64,000 nucleotides of DNA, from assembly GCF_030150285.1 (NCBI RefSeq), contig NZ_JASLGE010000094.1, forward strand, positions 1-64,000, in the 5' to 3' direction. Numbering within the stretch: position 1 is the stretch's first letter; each line of letters opens with the position of its first letter. A program made the position numbers and the translations under genes. The notes beneath the pieces are model-generated. The model saw nothing but the letters and a program-made list of their open reading frames with translations. It did not search any database and was not told the origin of the DNA. Positions 26,910-35,793 of the stretch are shown piece by piece. This stretch comes from Pseudomonas sp. Its GTDB lineage: Bacteria; Pseudomonadota; Gammaproteobacteria; Pseudomonadales; Pseudomonadaceae.

Positions 26910-27799
26910 TGTACGTCAAATTGCTGAAATCACTCAACCGTTTGAACCCAAGGGCCTGGGACTTTATTCAGTTGACTCGCATGGACAAGCCCATCGGCAT
27001 TTATCTGCTGCTGTGGCCGACCCTGTGGGCGCTGTGGGTGGCGGCTAAAGGCGTGCCGTCGTTGGCCAACCTGTTGATCTTTGTGTTCGGTGTGATCCTG
27101 ACCCGCGCCGGTGGCTGCGTGATCAACGACTTTGCGGATCGCAAGGTCGACGGCCATGTAAAACGCACGGAACAGCGACCTCTGGTCAGCGGAAAAATCA
27201 GCAGCAAAGAAGCCTTGGTGTTTTTTGCGGTGCTGATGGGGGTCAGTTTCCTGCTGGTGCTGTGCACGAATGCACCGACCATTTGGTTGTCGTTCGGCGG
27301 TCTGGCGTTGGCGGCGAGTTACCCGTTCATGAAGCGCTACACCTATTACCCGCAAGTGGTATTGGGCGCAGCGTTTTCATGGGGCATGCCGATGGCCTTT
27401 ACCGCCGAAACCGGCAGCCTGCCGGCGGCGGCCTGGTTGCTGTACATCGCCAACTTGCTGTGGACAGTGGCTTACGACACGTACTACGCCATGACCGACC
27501 GCGACGATGACCTGAAAATCGGCGTCAAATCCACCGCCATCCTGTTTGGTGATGCCGACCGTGTGATCATCCTCACCTTGCAGGGGTTGGCGTTGGGGTG
27601 CCTGTTGCTGGCGGGTGCGCATTTCGATCTGGGCGGCTGGTTCCACCTTGGCTTGCTGGCCGCGGCGGGCTGCTTTGTGTGGGAATTCTGGTACACCCGC
27701 GACCGTGATCCACAGCGCTGCTTTAAAGCCTTTCTGCACAACCACTGGGCGGGCTTGGCCATTTTCGTGGGCATCGTGCTGAACTACGCGCTGGCGTAA
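26909..27799 (+). CDS. ubiA: 4-hydroxybenzoate octaprenyltransferase
   Basis: Membrane prenyltransferase that attaches the polyprenyl tail to 4-hydroxybenzoate in ubiquinone synthesis. The 296-residue protein has about eight to nine membrane helices and the two aspartate-rich catalytic motifs of the UbiA family, NDFADRKVDGHVKRT near 68-82 and DTYYAMTDRDDD near 190-201. I chose ATG 26909 because it overlaps the ubiC stop and has GGAG at 26897-26900; an open frame from 26873 runs inside ubiC. REP elements begin 7 bases after the stop. Confidence 0.95.
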   Translation: MYVKLLKSLNRLNPRAWDFIQLTRMDKPIGIYLLLWPTLWALWVAAKGVPSLANLLIFVFGVILTRAGGCVINDFADRKVDGHVKRTEQRPLVSGKISSKEALVFFAVLMGVSFLLVLCTNAPTIWLSFGGLALAASYPFMKRYTYYPQVVLGAAFSWGMPMAFTAETGSLPAAAWLLYIANLLWTVAYDTYYAMTDRDDDLKIGVKSTAILFGDADRVIILTLQGLALGCLLLAGAHFDLGGWFHLGLLAAAGCFVWEFWYTRDRDPQRCFKAFLHNHWAGLAIFVGIVLNYALA

Positions 27800-27805
27800 A
27801 CGGCC

Positions 27806-27937
27806 GTAGGAACGAGCTTGCCCGTGATCGGTTGATTGTTAAAAGATCGCGAGCACGACCAGCCCGCACCGCGACCCTGTAGGAACGAGCTTGCTCGTGA
27901 TCGGTTGACCTTTAAAAGATCGCGAGCAAGCTCCTAC
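27806..27937. repeat. Two head-to-tail REP doublets (locus C)
   Basis: Two GTAGGAACGAGCTTGC units (from 27806 and about 27880), each followed by a short spacer with GGTTGA and an inverted partner (AAAAGATCGCGAGCA). This is the compact REPIN form, unlike the long-spacer arrays at 8.6 and 43.3 kb. It fills the gap between convergent ubiA and the acylase gene. Confidence 0.88.
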
Positions 27938-27950
27938 AACGCCATGACCA

Positions 27951-30338
27951 TTAGCCCGCTGGGCTGGGCACCAGCCGCAGGGTGCTGCGGGTGTTGAGCT
28001 GGATCTCGGTTTCGTCCAGATGAGGCTTGTCATAGTCGCCCTGGATGAACGACTCGGCCTGGTCGCGATAGTGCTTGTCGAACGGCACGCCACTCTGGCC
28101 CACGGGGTTGATGGTGAGGCTATGGGCCGGGTTGGCGAAATCGATCAGGCGCCGCGTCGACGGCCCGTAGCTCACCGCCCATGGTGCATTGCCCGGTTTG
28201 GCGCTCAGGTTGTTCGGCACTTCGTGACTGCCGGGGGCGGCGAAAGGGCCGACGTTAAGCAGCCAATCCAGCGGTTTTTGCTTACCGAGCGGGTGCTCGT
28301 GGGTCAAGGTATGGGCCCGCCCCCAGCGCCATTGCGCCGGGTCATCGCCCTGGGTGGCTTTGAGGTGAGCAAGGCTGGCTTGCCAGGCCGCTTTGACTGT
28401 GTCGGCGCGCGTTTCTTTATGCGCCGTATGGCGGTTGTTCCACCACGGCGAGTCCGGGTCCGCCGCAAGGCGCGGTAACACCTCGTCAATAAGCCGGGTG
28501 GACAGCAGCATGTCGAAGTAATCTTCGCCCAATTCGTCCCGCATTGACGCTTCGGCCAGGTTGTAGAGGAACTGGTTGAACAGCGTGGCCGCCGTTGAGT
28601 CCAGCGGGTAATCCCCTTCCCAGCGCTTGAGTTGCGTTAATAGCTTACGTTCGCCGGGGTCGCGTACTACGTCGTTTAGCACCGGCAGCAGCGGTGCGAG
28701 TACGCGCGGGCCGTAATCAGTGGTGGTACCCAATTGCAGTGCCTGGCTGTTTTTCAGGTTCCATTTGACGCGAGCATCGCTTAACTGGCGGTCAAGTTGC
28801 TGGCCGCGATCAGCCAGATTGTAGTAGCCGGGTATCTCAACCCCCGCAGGCGATACCGGCTGGAAGTTGGCCGAGACGATATAGCCGCGTGGCGGGTTTT
28901 CTTCTTGAGGGTTGGCGCTGAACGGGTAGAAACCGTCTTTATCGGCCTGGCCGGTGCTGCCATCAAGGATGAACGCCGGGTTGACCCCTGCGGGCCGTTT
29001 GGGCAACTGTGCAGCCGCCCACCAGCCGATATCGCCCTTGGCATTGGCCCACACCAGGTTCAGGCCCGGCGCGTGAATCAAGGCTGCGGCGGTGCGGGCT
29101 TTGGCCAGCGTGTCAGCGCGGTTGAGCTGGTAGAACGCTTCAAGGATCGGGTTTTGGGTCTCCAGAAACCCCCACCACATAGCAATGGGCGTATCGCCCG
29201 CAACAGTGCCCAGCACATCGTTGACGATGGGGCCGTGGGGCGACTGGCGTAGCGTAAGCGTGACAGGGGCTTGGCCTTTGACCGCAATCTGCTGCTCGGT
29301 GTGGGTCATGTCGACCCATTGGCCGTGGTACCACACCTGATTGGGATTATCGGGGTTGGTTTTTTCAGCGATCAGGTCCAGGTCGTCGTTCTGGAACATG
29401 GTCAGGCTCCAGCCGAAGTCTCGGTTGTTGCCCAAAAAGGCAAACGGCACCAGCGCCTGATGGTAGCCATACAGCTCAACGTCAGGCGCTGACAGTTGCG
29501 CCTCGTACCACACCGAAGGCACTGAGAAGCGAATATGCGGGTCGCCCGCCAGCAACGGTTTGCCACTTTGCGTGCGGCTGCCCGACACGACCCAGGCGTT
29601 ACTGCCTTCAAACTGCGGCAAACCAGCCTGGCTCAAGGCCTGCTCGCTCACTTGGGCCAGCGCCCCCAAGGCTTGCCAGTCGTTGGCCGTCAGCGCTTGA
29701 GTCAGCACCCCTTGGGGCTGCCAGGCGAGGTCGAAGACCTTTAGGTAGTCGCTGCCCAATTCATCGCGTACGTAAGTCAGCAAAGGTTCAGTGCGAAAGG
29801 CGGCGGCAAAGCTGTAGGCCATGTAACCGGCAATACTGAAGGTATCTTCAGCGGTGAACGGACGCGGCGTTATGCCCAGCAGGTCGAATTCCACCGGGCG
29901 AGCGCGGGTGTTCTGGTAGTGATTGATCCCGTCGAGGTAGGCCTGTAGCGCCAGCCACGACGGGGACCGAAGGTCCTGCTCGGCGACGTAACGGGCCGCC
30001 CGTTCGCGAATGCGCAAGCTGCGAAACAATGTGTCGGTGCCCAGCAGTTTGGGCCCCAGCACTTCGGCCAGTTCGCCGCGAGCCAGGCGGCGCATGATCT
30101 CCATTTGAAACAGGCGGTCTTGCGCGTGCACATAGCCGAGAGCGCGGTACAGGTCGTTCTGGTTGCTCGCGCGGATATGCGGCACGCCGCGCTCGTCGTA
30201 GCGCACTGTGACCGGCCCTTGCAGCGCAGAGAATGTGACCTGCCCTTGGCGTTCCGGCAGTTTGCTCTGCACATACCAAAGGCCGCCCGCCGCTGCGGCA
30301 GCGACCAGCAGGGCGATAACCGTCAGGCTGCGTTTCAT
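27951..30338 (-). CDS. Penicillin acylase family protein (Ntn hydrolase)
   Basis: A 795-residue secreted Ntn-hydrolase precursor related to penicillin G acylase and to the acyl-homoserine-lactone acylases QuiP, PvdQ and HacB of Pseudomonas. A signal/anchor segment occupies residues 4-21. The alpha chain leads to a processing site before the nucleophile serine in EGSNAWVVSG (Ser at about 244), and HIRFSVPSVWYE and FGWSLT follow in the beta chain. Self-cleavage is expected. Which amide it hydrolyses cannot be read from sequence. It overlaps the upstream thioredoxin-like gene by 4 bases, so they are co-translated. Confidence 0.9.
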   Translation of the reverse strand: MKRSLTVIALLVAAAAAGGLWYVQSKLPERQGQVTFSALQGPVTVRYDERGVPHIRASNQNDLYRALGYVHAQDRLFQMEIMRRLARGELAEVLGPKLLGTDTLFRSLRIRERAARYVAEQDLRSPSWLALQAYLDGINHYQNTRARPVEFDLLGITPRPFTAEDTFSIAGYMAYSFAAAFRTEPLLTYVRDELGSDYLKVFDLAWQPQGVLTQALTANDWQALGALAQVSEQALSQAGLPQFEGSNAWVVSGSRTQSGKPLLAGDPHIRFSVPSVWYEAQLSAPDVELYGYHQALVPFAFLGNNRDFGWSLTMFQNDDLDLIAEKTNPDNPNQVWYHGQWVDMTHTEQQIAVKGQAPVTLTLRQSPHGPIVNDVLGTVAGDTPIAMWWGFLETQNPILEAFYQLNRADTLAKARTAAALIHAPGLNLVWANAKGDIGWWAAAQLPKRPAGVNPAFILDGSTGQADKDGFYPFSANPQEENPPRGYIVSANFQPVSPAGVEIPGYYNLADRGQQLDRQLSDARVKWNLKNSQALQLGTTTDYGPRVLAPLLPVLNDVVRDPGERKLLTQLKRWEGDYPLDSTAATLFNQFLYNLAEASMRDELGEDYFDMLLSTRLIDEVLPRLAADPDSPWWNNRHTAHKETRADTVKAAWQASLAHLKATQGDDPAQWRWGRAHTLTHEHPLGKQKPLDWLLNVGPFAAPGSHEVPNNLSAKPGNAPWAVSYGPSTRRLIDFANPAHSLTINPVGQSGVPFDKHYRDQAESFIQGDYDKPHLDETEIQLNTRSTLRLVPSPAG

Positions 30339-30931
30339 GGCGTTGCTCCTGGTGTTACCTCGTCATTTCGCCACGGGCAATAACAGCCCACGGCCATCGT
30401 GTGCGTGGCTTTCACGGGGCGGCCTTCACTCAAGGCCTGCAAGATCGGCTCGATAAAGCTATTGCTGGCGTTGCAGGTCGCGCCTTCGCTGTAAGGGCCG
30501 AAGTAGGCCAACTGGCCGCTGTGATCCCAAATGGCAACCGCCGGGCTGGCGCTCAGGTGCTGCGCTCCGGGGAGGTCGGGCAGGGGCTTGATGGCGCTCA
30601 GCGTGGCAGGTAACGGGGCCGGGTTGCCGGCTTTTTGGACGACGTAGAACTCGACACCCTGTGGCCTGTAGCGCGTCAGCAGTTCGCCCAGGTGCTGTTG
30701 GTTACCGACGTTACAGGGGCAGGCGGGGTCCCGGAAGTGCACCACCCGAATCGGCCCAGGCCCGGAGAGCTCGGGCGGCAGGCGCAGCACGTCACCAGCA
30801 AACAGCGCCGTCTGGTCACTGAACGCCCGGATATAGCGGCCTTCAAACCACTGGTAAGCCGCCCACAGGCCGACGGCGCAGATCAGAGCCAGCACGTAGG
30901 CAAATACGTTTTTGACGGTGGGCAAAGGCAT
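30335..30931 (-). CDS. DUF6436 thioredoxin-like membrane-anchored protein
   Basis: A 198-residue protein anchored by one N-terminal helix (about 8-27). Its periplasmic part looks like a thioredoxin fold: VVHFRDPACPCN contains a CPC motif in place of CxxC, followed by the FYVVQKAG strand and the cis-Pro-like SASPAVAIW region. Two further cysteines (GATCNAS and VGCYCPW) lie near the C terminus. The CPC motif resembles that of peroxide- or thiol-handling variants, but no activity is established. It heads the operon whose second gene is the acylase, overlapping it by ATGA. Confidence 0.72.
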   Translation of the reverse strand: MPLPTVKNVFAYVLALICAVGLWAAYQWFEGRYIRAFSDQTALFAGDVLRLPPELSGPGPIRVVHFRDPACPCNVGNQQHLGELLTRYRPQGVEFYVVQKAGNPAPLPATLSAIKPLPDLPGAQHLSASPAVAIWDHSGQLAYFGPYSEGATCNASNSFIEPILQALSEGRPVKATHTMAVGCYCPWRNDEVTPGATP

Positions 30932-31039
30932 GCAAATAGGTCCTTGAGGGCCGCGTAGCTTGCCATGCTTGGCCGGACAGATGAATATCGTGGGTCTATA
31001 AAGCGTGTTTGCCGCCCCTGTTCTGCCTGGAAACCCCCT

Positions 31040-31981
31040 ATGCCCGCCCCGTTTTCTCCCGATTCCTTACGTGCCAGCCTGCAGCCCTTGGCCGCGAGCC
31101 AGCCGTTATCGAGTGAGGCCTTGGCGTATCAGCGGTTTTACGGGCTGGACTTTGTGCCGCGCCAGGTCGCGGTGCGTCGGCAATTGGGGCGCTTTAGCGC
31201 CGGTGGCTACGATCTGGTCAGTCAGGTCTGGTGGCCTGCTTCTGCGCCGGTGGCCACCCTGTTTGTGGTGCACGGCTTTTACGATCACATGGGGCTGTAC
31301 CGGCATGTGATTGAGTGGGGGCTGAACCGAGGCTTTGTGGTCATCGCCTGCGACCTGCCGGGGCATGGCCTGTCCAGTGGCGAGCGAGCCAGCATCCAGG
31401 ATTTCTCGCAATATCAGGAAGCGCTGCAAGGGTTGTTTATCGAGGCACAATCGCTGGCATTGCCGCAGCCTTGGCACCTGTTCGGGCAAAGCACAGGCGG
31501 GGCGATTGTGCTTGATCATCTGTTGCGCCAGGGCGATCACAGCCCGGCCCAGGGTCAAGCCATTTTGATGGCACCGCTGGTGCGGCCCAAGGATTGGAAC
31601 TGGTCAAAGTTTAGCTATTACCTGTTGCGCCCGTTTGTTAAAGGCATCGAGCGCCAGTTCAGCGAGAACACGAACGACCCGCAGTTTTTACCCTTTCTGC
31701 AGGCAGACCCATTGCAGGCACATCGTTTGCCGACGGCGTGGGTGGGCGCGATGGCGCGCTGGATTTCACGCATTGAGGCGGCCCCGGCCAGCGCGCGACA
31801 GCCTTTGGTGGTTCAAGGCGAGGCCGACAAAACCGTGGACTGGGAGCACAACCTGAAGGTGCTGAATACCAAATTCAGTCAGCCCCAGGTGCTATTGCTG
31901 CCCGAAGCCCGGCACCATTTGGCGAATGAAACCGTGGCGATACGCGAGCAGTATTTCGCGTTTTTGGATCGTTTTTTCTGA
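31040..31981 (+). CDS. Alpha/beta hydrolase, monoacylglycerol lipase-like
   Basis: A 313-residue cytoplasmic serine hydrolase of the Hydrolase_4/lysophospholipase group. Recognisable features are VHGFYDHMGLY (oxyanion region, near 77-87), the conserved GHGLSSGERASI near 113-124, the nucleophile elbow GQSTGG near 153-158, and a late aspartate/histidine pair (VQGEADKTVD and ARHHLANE). The catalytic triad is therefore complete. I chose ATG 31040 because conservation starts there; the frame is open for 25 more codons upstream. The substrate is not known, with a lipid ester most likely. Confidence 0.85.
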   Translation: MPAPFSPDSLRASLQPLAASQPLSSEALAYQRFYGLDFVPRQVAVRRQLGRFSAGGYDLVSQVWWPASAPVATLFVVHGFYDHMGLYRHVIEWGLNRGFVVIACDLPGHGLSSGERASIQDFSQYQEALQGLFIEAQSLALPQPWHLFGQSTGGAIVLDHLLRQGDHSPAQGQAILMAPLVRPKDWNWSKFSYYLLRPFVKGIERQFSENTNDPQFLPFLQADPLQAHRLPTAWVGAMARWISRIEAAPASARQPLVVQGEADKTVDWEHNLKVLNTKFSQPQVLLLPEARHHLANETVAIREQYFAFLDRFF

Positions 31982-32036
31982 ACTGAGCATCAGCCTGCCG
32001 TTGCAGCTAAAGACGCCAGTGCGCGGTATTGCTGGG

Positions 32037-32789
32037 CTACCGGGTCAGGCTCGATGTGCTCTGGCCAACCGCCAACCCTGCCCGAACGGCGGCCAGGGCG
32101 GCCTGATAATAGGTCTGCCCATCAGGTGACTCGGCGAAGGTCACAAACTCTTCAAGTTCCGGGTCAGACAGGTCGCGATACACGTAAAGCAACGTGTTAT
32201 CCATCTCGGCGGCAATCTGTTCCATCAAGCGCTGGCGTTGGCCATTGAGCATGCTTTGCGCCTGGCCGGCCCCCAGCAAGCCAGGAATCATTGAACTGAG
32301 CCCATCAGCGGCCACACCCGCAATTGCCAGGCTCACTTCTGCACCGGCTTCACGCACGGGCAGCGCGCGTGACAAGTGGTTGATCAACAACTGGCGAGTG
32401 GCAGAGGCTTCGATACGTGGCAAACCTTGCGCGTGTTGGGCCAACTGATCACGGCGGGTGGCCAGCACTTCGGCCGCCACGATCTTGTACCCCAGTGGCG
32501 ATTTAAAGAAGGCGAGCGCGGGGGCGGGACGGGGCAGGTTTGTGCGCATTTGCGCTTTCGCACGGCGGTCCATGGCGGCGGGTTCAAAGCGCTGGCTGCT
32601 GCTGTTCACCAACGCCTGATACACCGCGGGCGGCAAATTGTTGCGATAGCGCTCCTGGGCACCGGTGAGGGCATCATTAAAGTGAGCGCGTTGTTCTGGC
32701 CAGCCGGCCGCAGAGAACAACTCATCGAGCGTGTCAGCCCATGCAGGCAACGTGCAAAACATCATTAACAGCAAAAACATGCGACGCAT
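32037..32789 (-). CDS. DUF2059 domain-containing exported protein
   Basis: A 250-residue protein with a signal peptide (about 1-18, cut after WA). The remainder is alpha-helical, with the DUF2059 pattern around YVYRDLSDPELEEFVTFAESPDGQTYYQAA near residues 205-234. This family is widespread in proteobacterial periplasms and has no settled function. AGGAG lies before ATG. It is convergent with the hydrolase gene (55-base gap, no strong terminator) and divergent from the dioxygenase. Confidence 0.8.
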   Translation of the reverse strand: MRRMFLLLMMFCTLPAWADTLDELFSAAGWPEQRAHFNDALTGAQERYRNNLPPAVYQALVNSSSQRFEPAAMDRRAKAQMRTNLPRPAPALAFFKSPLGYKIVAAEVLATRRDQLAQHAQGLPRIEASATRQLLINHLSRALPVREAGAEVSLAIAGVAADGLSSMIPGLLGAGQAQSMLNGQRQRLMEQIAAEMDNTLLYVYRDLSDPELEEFVTFAESPDGQTYYQAALAAVRAGLAVGQSTSSLTR

Positions 32790-32940
32790 GAGGGGCTCCT
32801 GTCAGCAGGTCGCTATTGTCCGGGTGTGGTGTAGGACTTGTCGAGAATTCGTCTACTCTCGCGGGCTTTAAATGACCGGATGAACTATTTCTGCGATGCC
32901 GGCCAGACGGCGCTGTCAGATTTTCAGGCACCTCGATATT

Positions 32941-33576
32941 ATGCGCGTCATGCACATACCCTTTGATCACCCGCTGTTGCTTCGCATCGTCGACGACCTG
33001 TACGCGCAGGGCTGGTCGCAGCAAAACATCTTTCTCTCTGAGGCTTTGACGCTCGAACTGGCGGCTGAGTGCCATAAACGTTCCGCGCAAGGCGAGCTGA
33101 CCCCGGCCGCGGTGGGGCGCGGGGTGGCTCAGGAGGTTCGCGAGGGTATACGGGGTGATCATATTCAATGGCTGGAGCCGGGAGAGGCTCCAGCCTGCGA
33201 CAGTTATCTAGGCTTAATGGAAAGCCTGCGAATCGCTATGAATCGCAGGCTTTTTTTGGGCCTGGAAGACTTCGAAAGCCATTTTGCCCTGTACCCACCC
33301 GGTGCTTTTTACCTCAAGCACCTGGACCGTTTTCGCGACGATGACCGGCGCATGGTCTCCGCCGTGGTGTACCTCAATGAGGCGTGGCTGCCAGAACACG
33401 GCGGGCACTTGCGCATGTACCTGGAAGGCAATGTCGACTACGACGTGCTGCCGACTGGCGGTTGCCTGGTCGTGTTTCTCTCGGGCGAAATCCCCCACGA
33501 AGTCATGCCGGCCACCCGTGATCGACTGTCGTTGACGGGCTGGTTTCGCCGCCGGGCCACGGAGGTGTTTTTATGA
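32941..33576 (+). CDS. 2OG-Fe(II) oxygenase family protein
   Basis: A 211-residue iron- and 2-oxoglutarate-dependent dioxygenase of the prolyl-4-hydroxylase/SM-20 type. The iron-binding set is visible: HLDRF (His and Asp), then the distal His in IPHEVMPATRD, with the 2-oxoglutarate-binding Arg in RLSLTGWFRR. Start choice is weak. I used ATG 32941 because homologues begin near the MHIPFDHPLLL segment and no strong ribosome site decides between 32896, 32941 and 32950. The next gene overlaps it by ATGA. A terminator-like hairpin lies inside the reading frame at 33221-33257. The target substrate is unknown. Confidence 0.82.
   Translation: MRVMHIPFDHPLLLRIVDDLYAQGWSQQNIFLSEALTLELAAECHKRSAQGELTPAAVGRGVAQEVREGIRGDHIQWLEPGEAPACDSYLGLMESLRIAMNRRLFLGLEDFESHFALYPPGAFYLKHLDRFRDDDRRMVSAVVYLNEAWLPEHGGHLRMYLEGNVDYDVLPTGGCLVVFLSGEIPHEVMPATRDRLSLTGWFRRRATEVFL
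33170..33257 (+). other. Two strong hairpins inside the dioxygenase gene, one terminator-like
   Basis: Hairpin 1 is a perfect 10-base-pair stem, GGCTGGAGCC/GGCTCCAGCC at 33170-33195. Hairpin 2 is an 11-base-pair stem, AAAGCCTGCGA/TCGCAGGCTTT at 33221-33253, followed by T's up to 33257, the layout of an intrinsic terminator. GCCTGCGA also occurs at 33194-33201, so TCGCAGGC could pair with either copy. The reading frame is uninterrupted across all of it. Confidence 0.6.
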
Positions 33577-34067
33577 GCCACAAAGTGTTGGTCAGTCGCT
33601 GCCTGTTGGGCCACCCGGTGCGCTACGACGGCGGTGCCAGTGGCCCGTATGACCGGCTGGCGCAGTGGCAAGCCCAAGGCCGCGTGGTTGCGTTGTGCCC
33701 CGAAGTGGCGGGCGGGTTGCCCACGCCGCGTGCGCCGGCGGAAATACCGGGTGGCCAGGGCACGGCCGTCCTCGATGGCACCGCACCGGTGGTGACAATC
33801 GACGGTGACACGGTGACCGAGGCGTTTGTGTCCGGTGCGCATCAGGCGTTGGCATTGGTGGAGCAGCACGGTATTCGCATTGCTATTCTCAAGGCCCACA
33901 GCCCGTCATGCGGCAACCTGTTGACCTATGACGGCAGTTTCAGCGGGGTTAAGGTGCAAGGCCAAGGCGTGACGGCGGCCTTGCTGATGCGTGCCGGTGT
34001 GCAGGTGTTCAGTGAGTTGCAATTGGCGCAAGCGGCGCAAGCACTGGCCGCATTGGAGCACCCTTGA
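33573..34067 (+). CDS. DUF523 domain-containing protein
   Basis: A 164-residue DUF523 (YbbK/TudS-like) protein with its conserved cysteines: VSRCLLGHPVRYDGG near 8-22, VVALCPEVAGGLPTPR near 40-55 and LKAHSPSCGN near 108-117. In the related TudS family three cysteines hold a [4Fe-4S] cluster that removes sulphur from thiouracil; whether this protein does the same is inference. It starts 4 bases inside the dioxygenase stop (ATGA), showing translational coupling with that gene. Confidence 0.85.
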   Translation: MSHKVLVSRCLLGHPVRYDGGASGPYDRLAQWQAQGRVVALCPEVAGGLPTPRAPAEIPGGQGTAVLDGTAPVVTIDGDTVTEAFVSGAHQALALVEQHGIRIAILKAHSPSCGNLLTYDGSFSGVKVQGQGVTAALLMRAGVQVFSELQLAQAAQALAALEHP

Positions 34068-34132
34068 CCGCCTGTAGAGCGTGTAAATGAGTTCAGGTAA
34101 CATCCGGTGCCATTTTGCCCAGGGGATACACC

Positions 34133-34846
34133 ATGAGTGACAAGTCCAAACCGACGTTTGCGGCCGCTTCAGATAGCGCCGATGCTGCCTTGCACCATAT
34201 CGTGGATGGTTTTTTACACTTCCATCACGAAATCTTTCCCGAGCAAGAAGCCTTTTTCAAGCGACTCGCCACGGCGCAAAACCCGCGTGCGATGTTTATT
34301 GCCTGTGCCGATTCGCGCATCGTGCCGGAGCTGATTACCCAGAGTTCGCCAGGTGATCTGTTTGTGACCCGTAACGTCGGCAACGTCGTGCCACCTTACG
34401 GCCTGTTAAACGGCGGTGTGTCGACGGCGATTGAGTACGCGGTACTGGCACTGGGTGTGCAACACGTGATCATTTGCGGGCATTCGGACTGTGGCGCGAT
34501 GCGCGCAGTGCTGAACCCGTCTAGCTTGAAAAAAATGCCGACGGTCAGGGCTTGGCTGCAGCACGTTGAAGTCGCCAAAACAATGGTGCAAGACAATTGC
34601 AATTGCGCCAATGAGCTTGAAAGCATGCACGTACTGACCGAAGAGAACGTGATTGCTCAACTCCAGCACTTGCGGACTCACCCGTCGGTGGCGTCACGCA
34701 TGGCCAGTGGGGATTTGTTTATTCATGGCTGGGTGTACGACATCGAGACCAGTGAGATCAAAGCCTACGATGCCGATAAAGGCGAGTTCCTGCCGCTGGA
34801 CGGTACCAGCCCGATCCCGAGTGCAACGCCTAAAGCGCGGTATTGA
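34133..34846 (+). CDS. Beta-class carbonic anhydrase
   Basis: Zinc enzyme interconverting CO2 and bicarbonate. The 237-residue protein has the beta-class zinc ligands and catalytic dyad: CADSRI (Cys, Asp-Arg pair) near 60-65 and HSDCGAM (His and Cys) near 118-124, with TRNVGN between them. ATG 34133 follows GGGGATA. In P. aeruginosa the carbonic anhydrase PA0102 sits just upstream of the aa3 oxidase (cox) gene cluster; here the cluster is missing and an unrelated gene plus a cyoE remnant take its place. Confidence 0.92.
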   Translation: MSDKSKPTFAAASDSADAALHHIVDGFLHFHHEIFPEQEAFFKRLATAQNPRAMFIACADSRIVPELITQSSPGDLFVTRNVGNVVPPYGLLNGGVSTAIEYAVLALGVQHVIICGHSDCGAMRAVLNPSSLKKMPTVRAWLQHVEVAKTMVQDNCNCANELESMHVLTEENVIAQLQHLRTHPSVASRMASGDLFIHGWVYDIETSEIKAYDADKGEFLPLDGTSPIPSATPKARY

Positions 34847-34888
34847 ACGCCCGTTGCAGGGGAGCCGCGGGCGTGCCATCGCAAAGCG

Positions 34889-35536
34889 CTAGAGTGAGCT
34901 GGACAGCTCCAGGTTAATGCCCAGTTGCTTGGACATGCAGGGCCAGCGGCTCCAGGCTCTGCCGGTGTCCGGGCTGCTCAACGTTTGGCGGTAAGCTTCA
35001 ACGGACTCCAGCGCAAAGCTGTCGTCGTTCAGCATCTCATCCACCGCGTGGTGCACCACTTCATCCAGTTCGTTGGCGAATGCTTCGCCAATCAACTGGT
35101 GCGCAATCACGTTGGCCACTGTGGTATCCAGCGGGATCAGCGGTTGGTTGAAGTGCTTGATGTAGAGGTCGTTGACTTCCTCGACCAGGCGGTGCGCCAG
35201 GTACGCCTCGTCCAGCAGGCTTTCCAGGCCTGTGTGGCCTTCCAGCATGTGTGGCGGCTGCGCGAAAAACTGTTCAGCGATTTTCAGCACCGGCTTGATC
35301 TGTGACTCAATGCCAGCTTCGCGAGCGACCGCGTTGGCGGCGTCGAGCAAATCCGGGACCTGGTCAATATAGGCGTTGATAAAGCGCGCCATCACCGCAT
35401 TCTTATCACGCTCAGGCAGCGAAATGGCGGCGTGCAGGTGCGGCAGTTGCTCTGTTAGTTGGCGAGCGAGCAGGCCCGTGTCGGCCTCATGTTGTTGGGC
35501 ACGCGAGATCTGCTCGCGAATGGCGGCGGTGTTCAT
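34889..35536 (-). CDS. Conserved hypothetical helical protein
   Basis: A 215-residue cytoplasmic protein without a signal peptide or membrane segment. It is rich in Leu, Ala, Glu and Asp and predicted almost wholly helical. I do not recognise a family or catalytic motif. The sequence has a few regularly placed histidines (HEAD, HLHA, HTG, HHAVDE) but no clear metal motif. A TGGAG site precedes ATG. It occupies the position where the cox operon is found in other Pseudomonas, with the opposite orientation to SCO1. Confidence 0.6.
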   Translation of the reverse strand: MNTAAIREQISRAQQHEADTGLLARQLTEQLPHLHAAISLPERDKNAVMARFINAYIDQVPDLLDAANAVAREAGIESQIKPVLKIAEQFFAQPPHMLEGHTGLESLLDEAYLAHRLVEEVNDLYIKHFNQPLIPLDTTVANVIAHQLIGEAFANELDEVVHHAVDEMLNDDSFALESVEAYRQTLSSPDTGRAWSRWPCMSKQLGINLELSSSL

Positions 35537-35711
35537 GGGAACTCCAGGGGGGCGCAGAAACTGGGGAAGACTGGAAAGAAGCCTGCGTCAAAGGACGGGT
35601 CTTATCCAGAATGTATATTGTTAATCATTTTGTAACTGGGTAGTGAGTGCCATCTGTCGCGGGAGGCCCATTCTTAAGGATTAGGCCCCCAAATGACGGG
35701 GTATGGACTCG

Positions 35712-35731
35712 CTTAAACGCTAACGTTTAAG
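35712..35731. promoter_or_regulatory. 20-base palindromic site
   Basis: CTTAAACG and CGTTTAAG form a perfect inverted repeat around CTAA, in AT-rich sequence about 180 bases upstream of the helical-protein gene and 220 bases before SCO1. The symmetry and length fit an operator for a dimeric regulator, which I cannot name. Confidence 0.45.
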
Positions 35732-35793
35732 TGTTTAATGATAGTGGCTATTTGCCTGTATGCAATACCGCAGCAGCTTTCAGCGTGGCTAAT

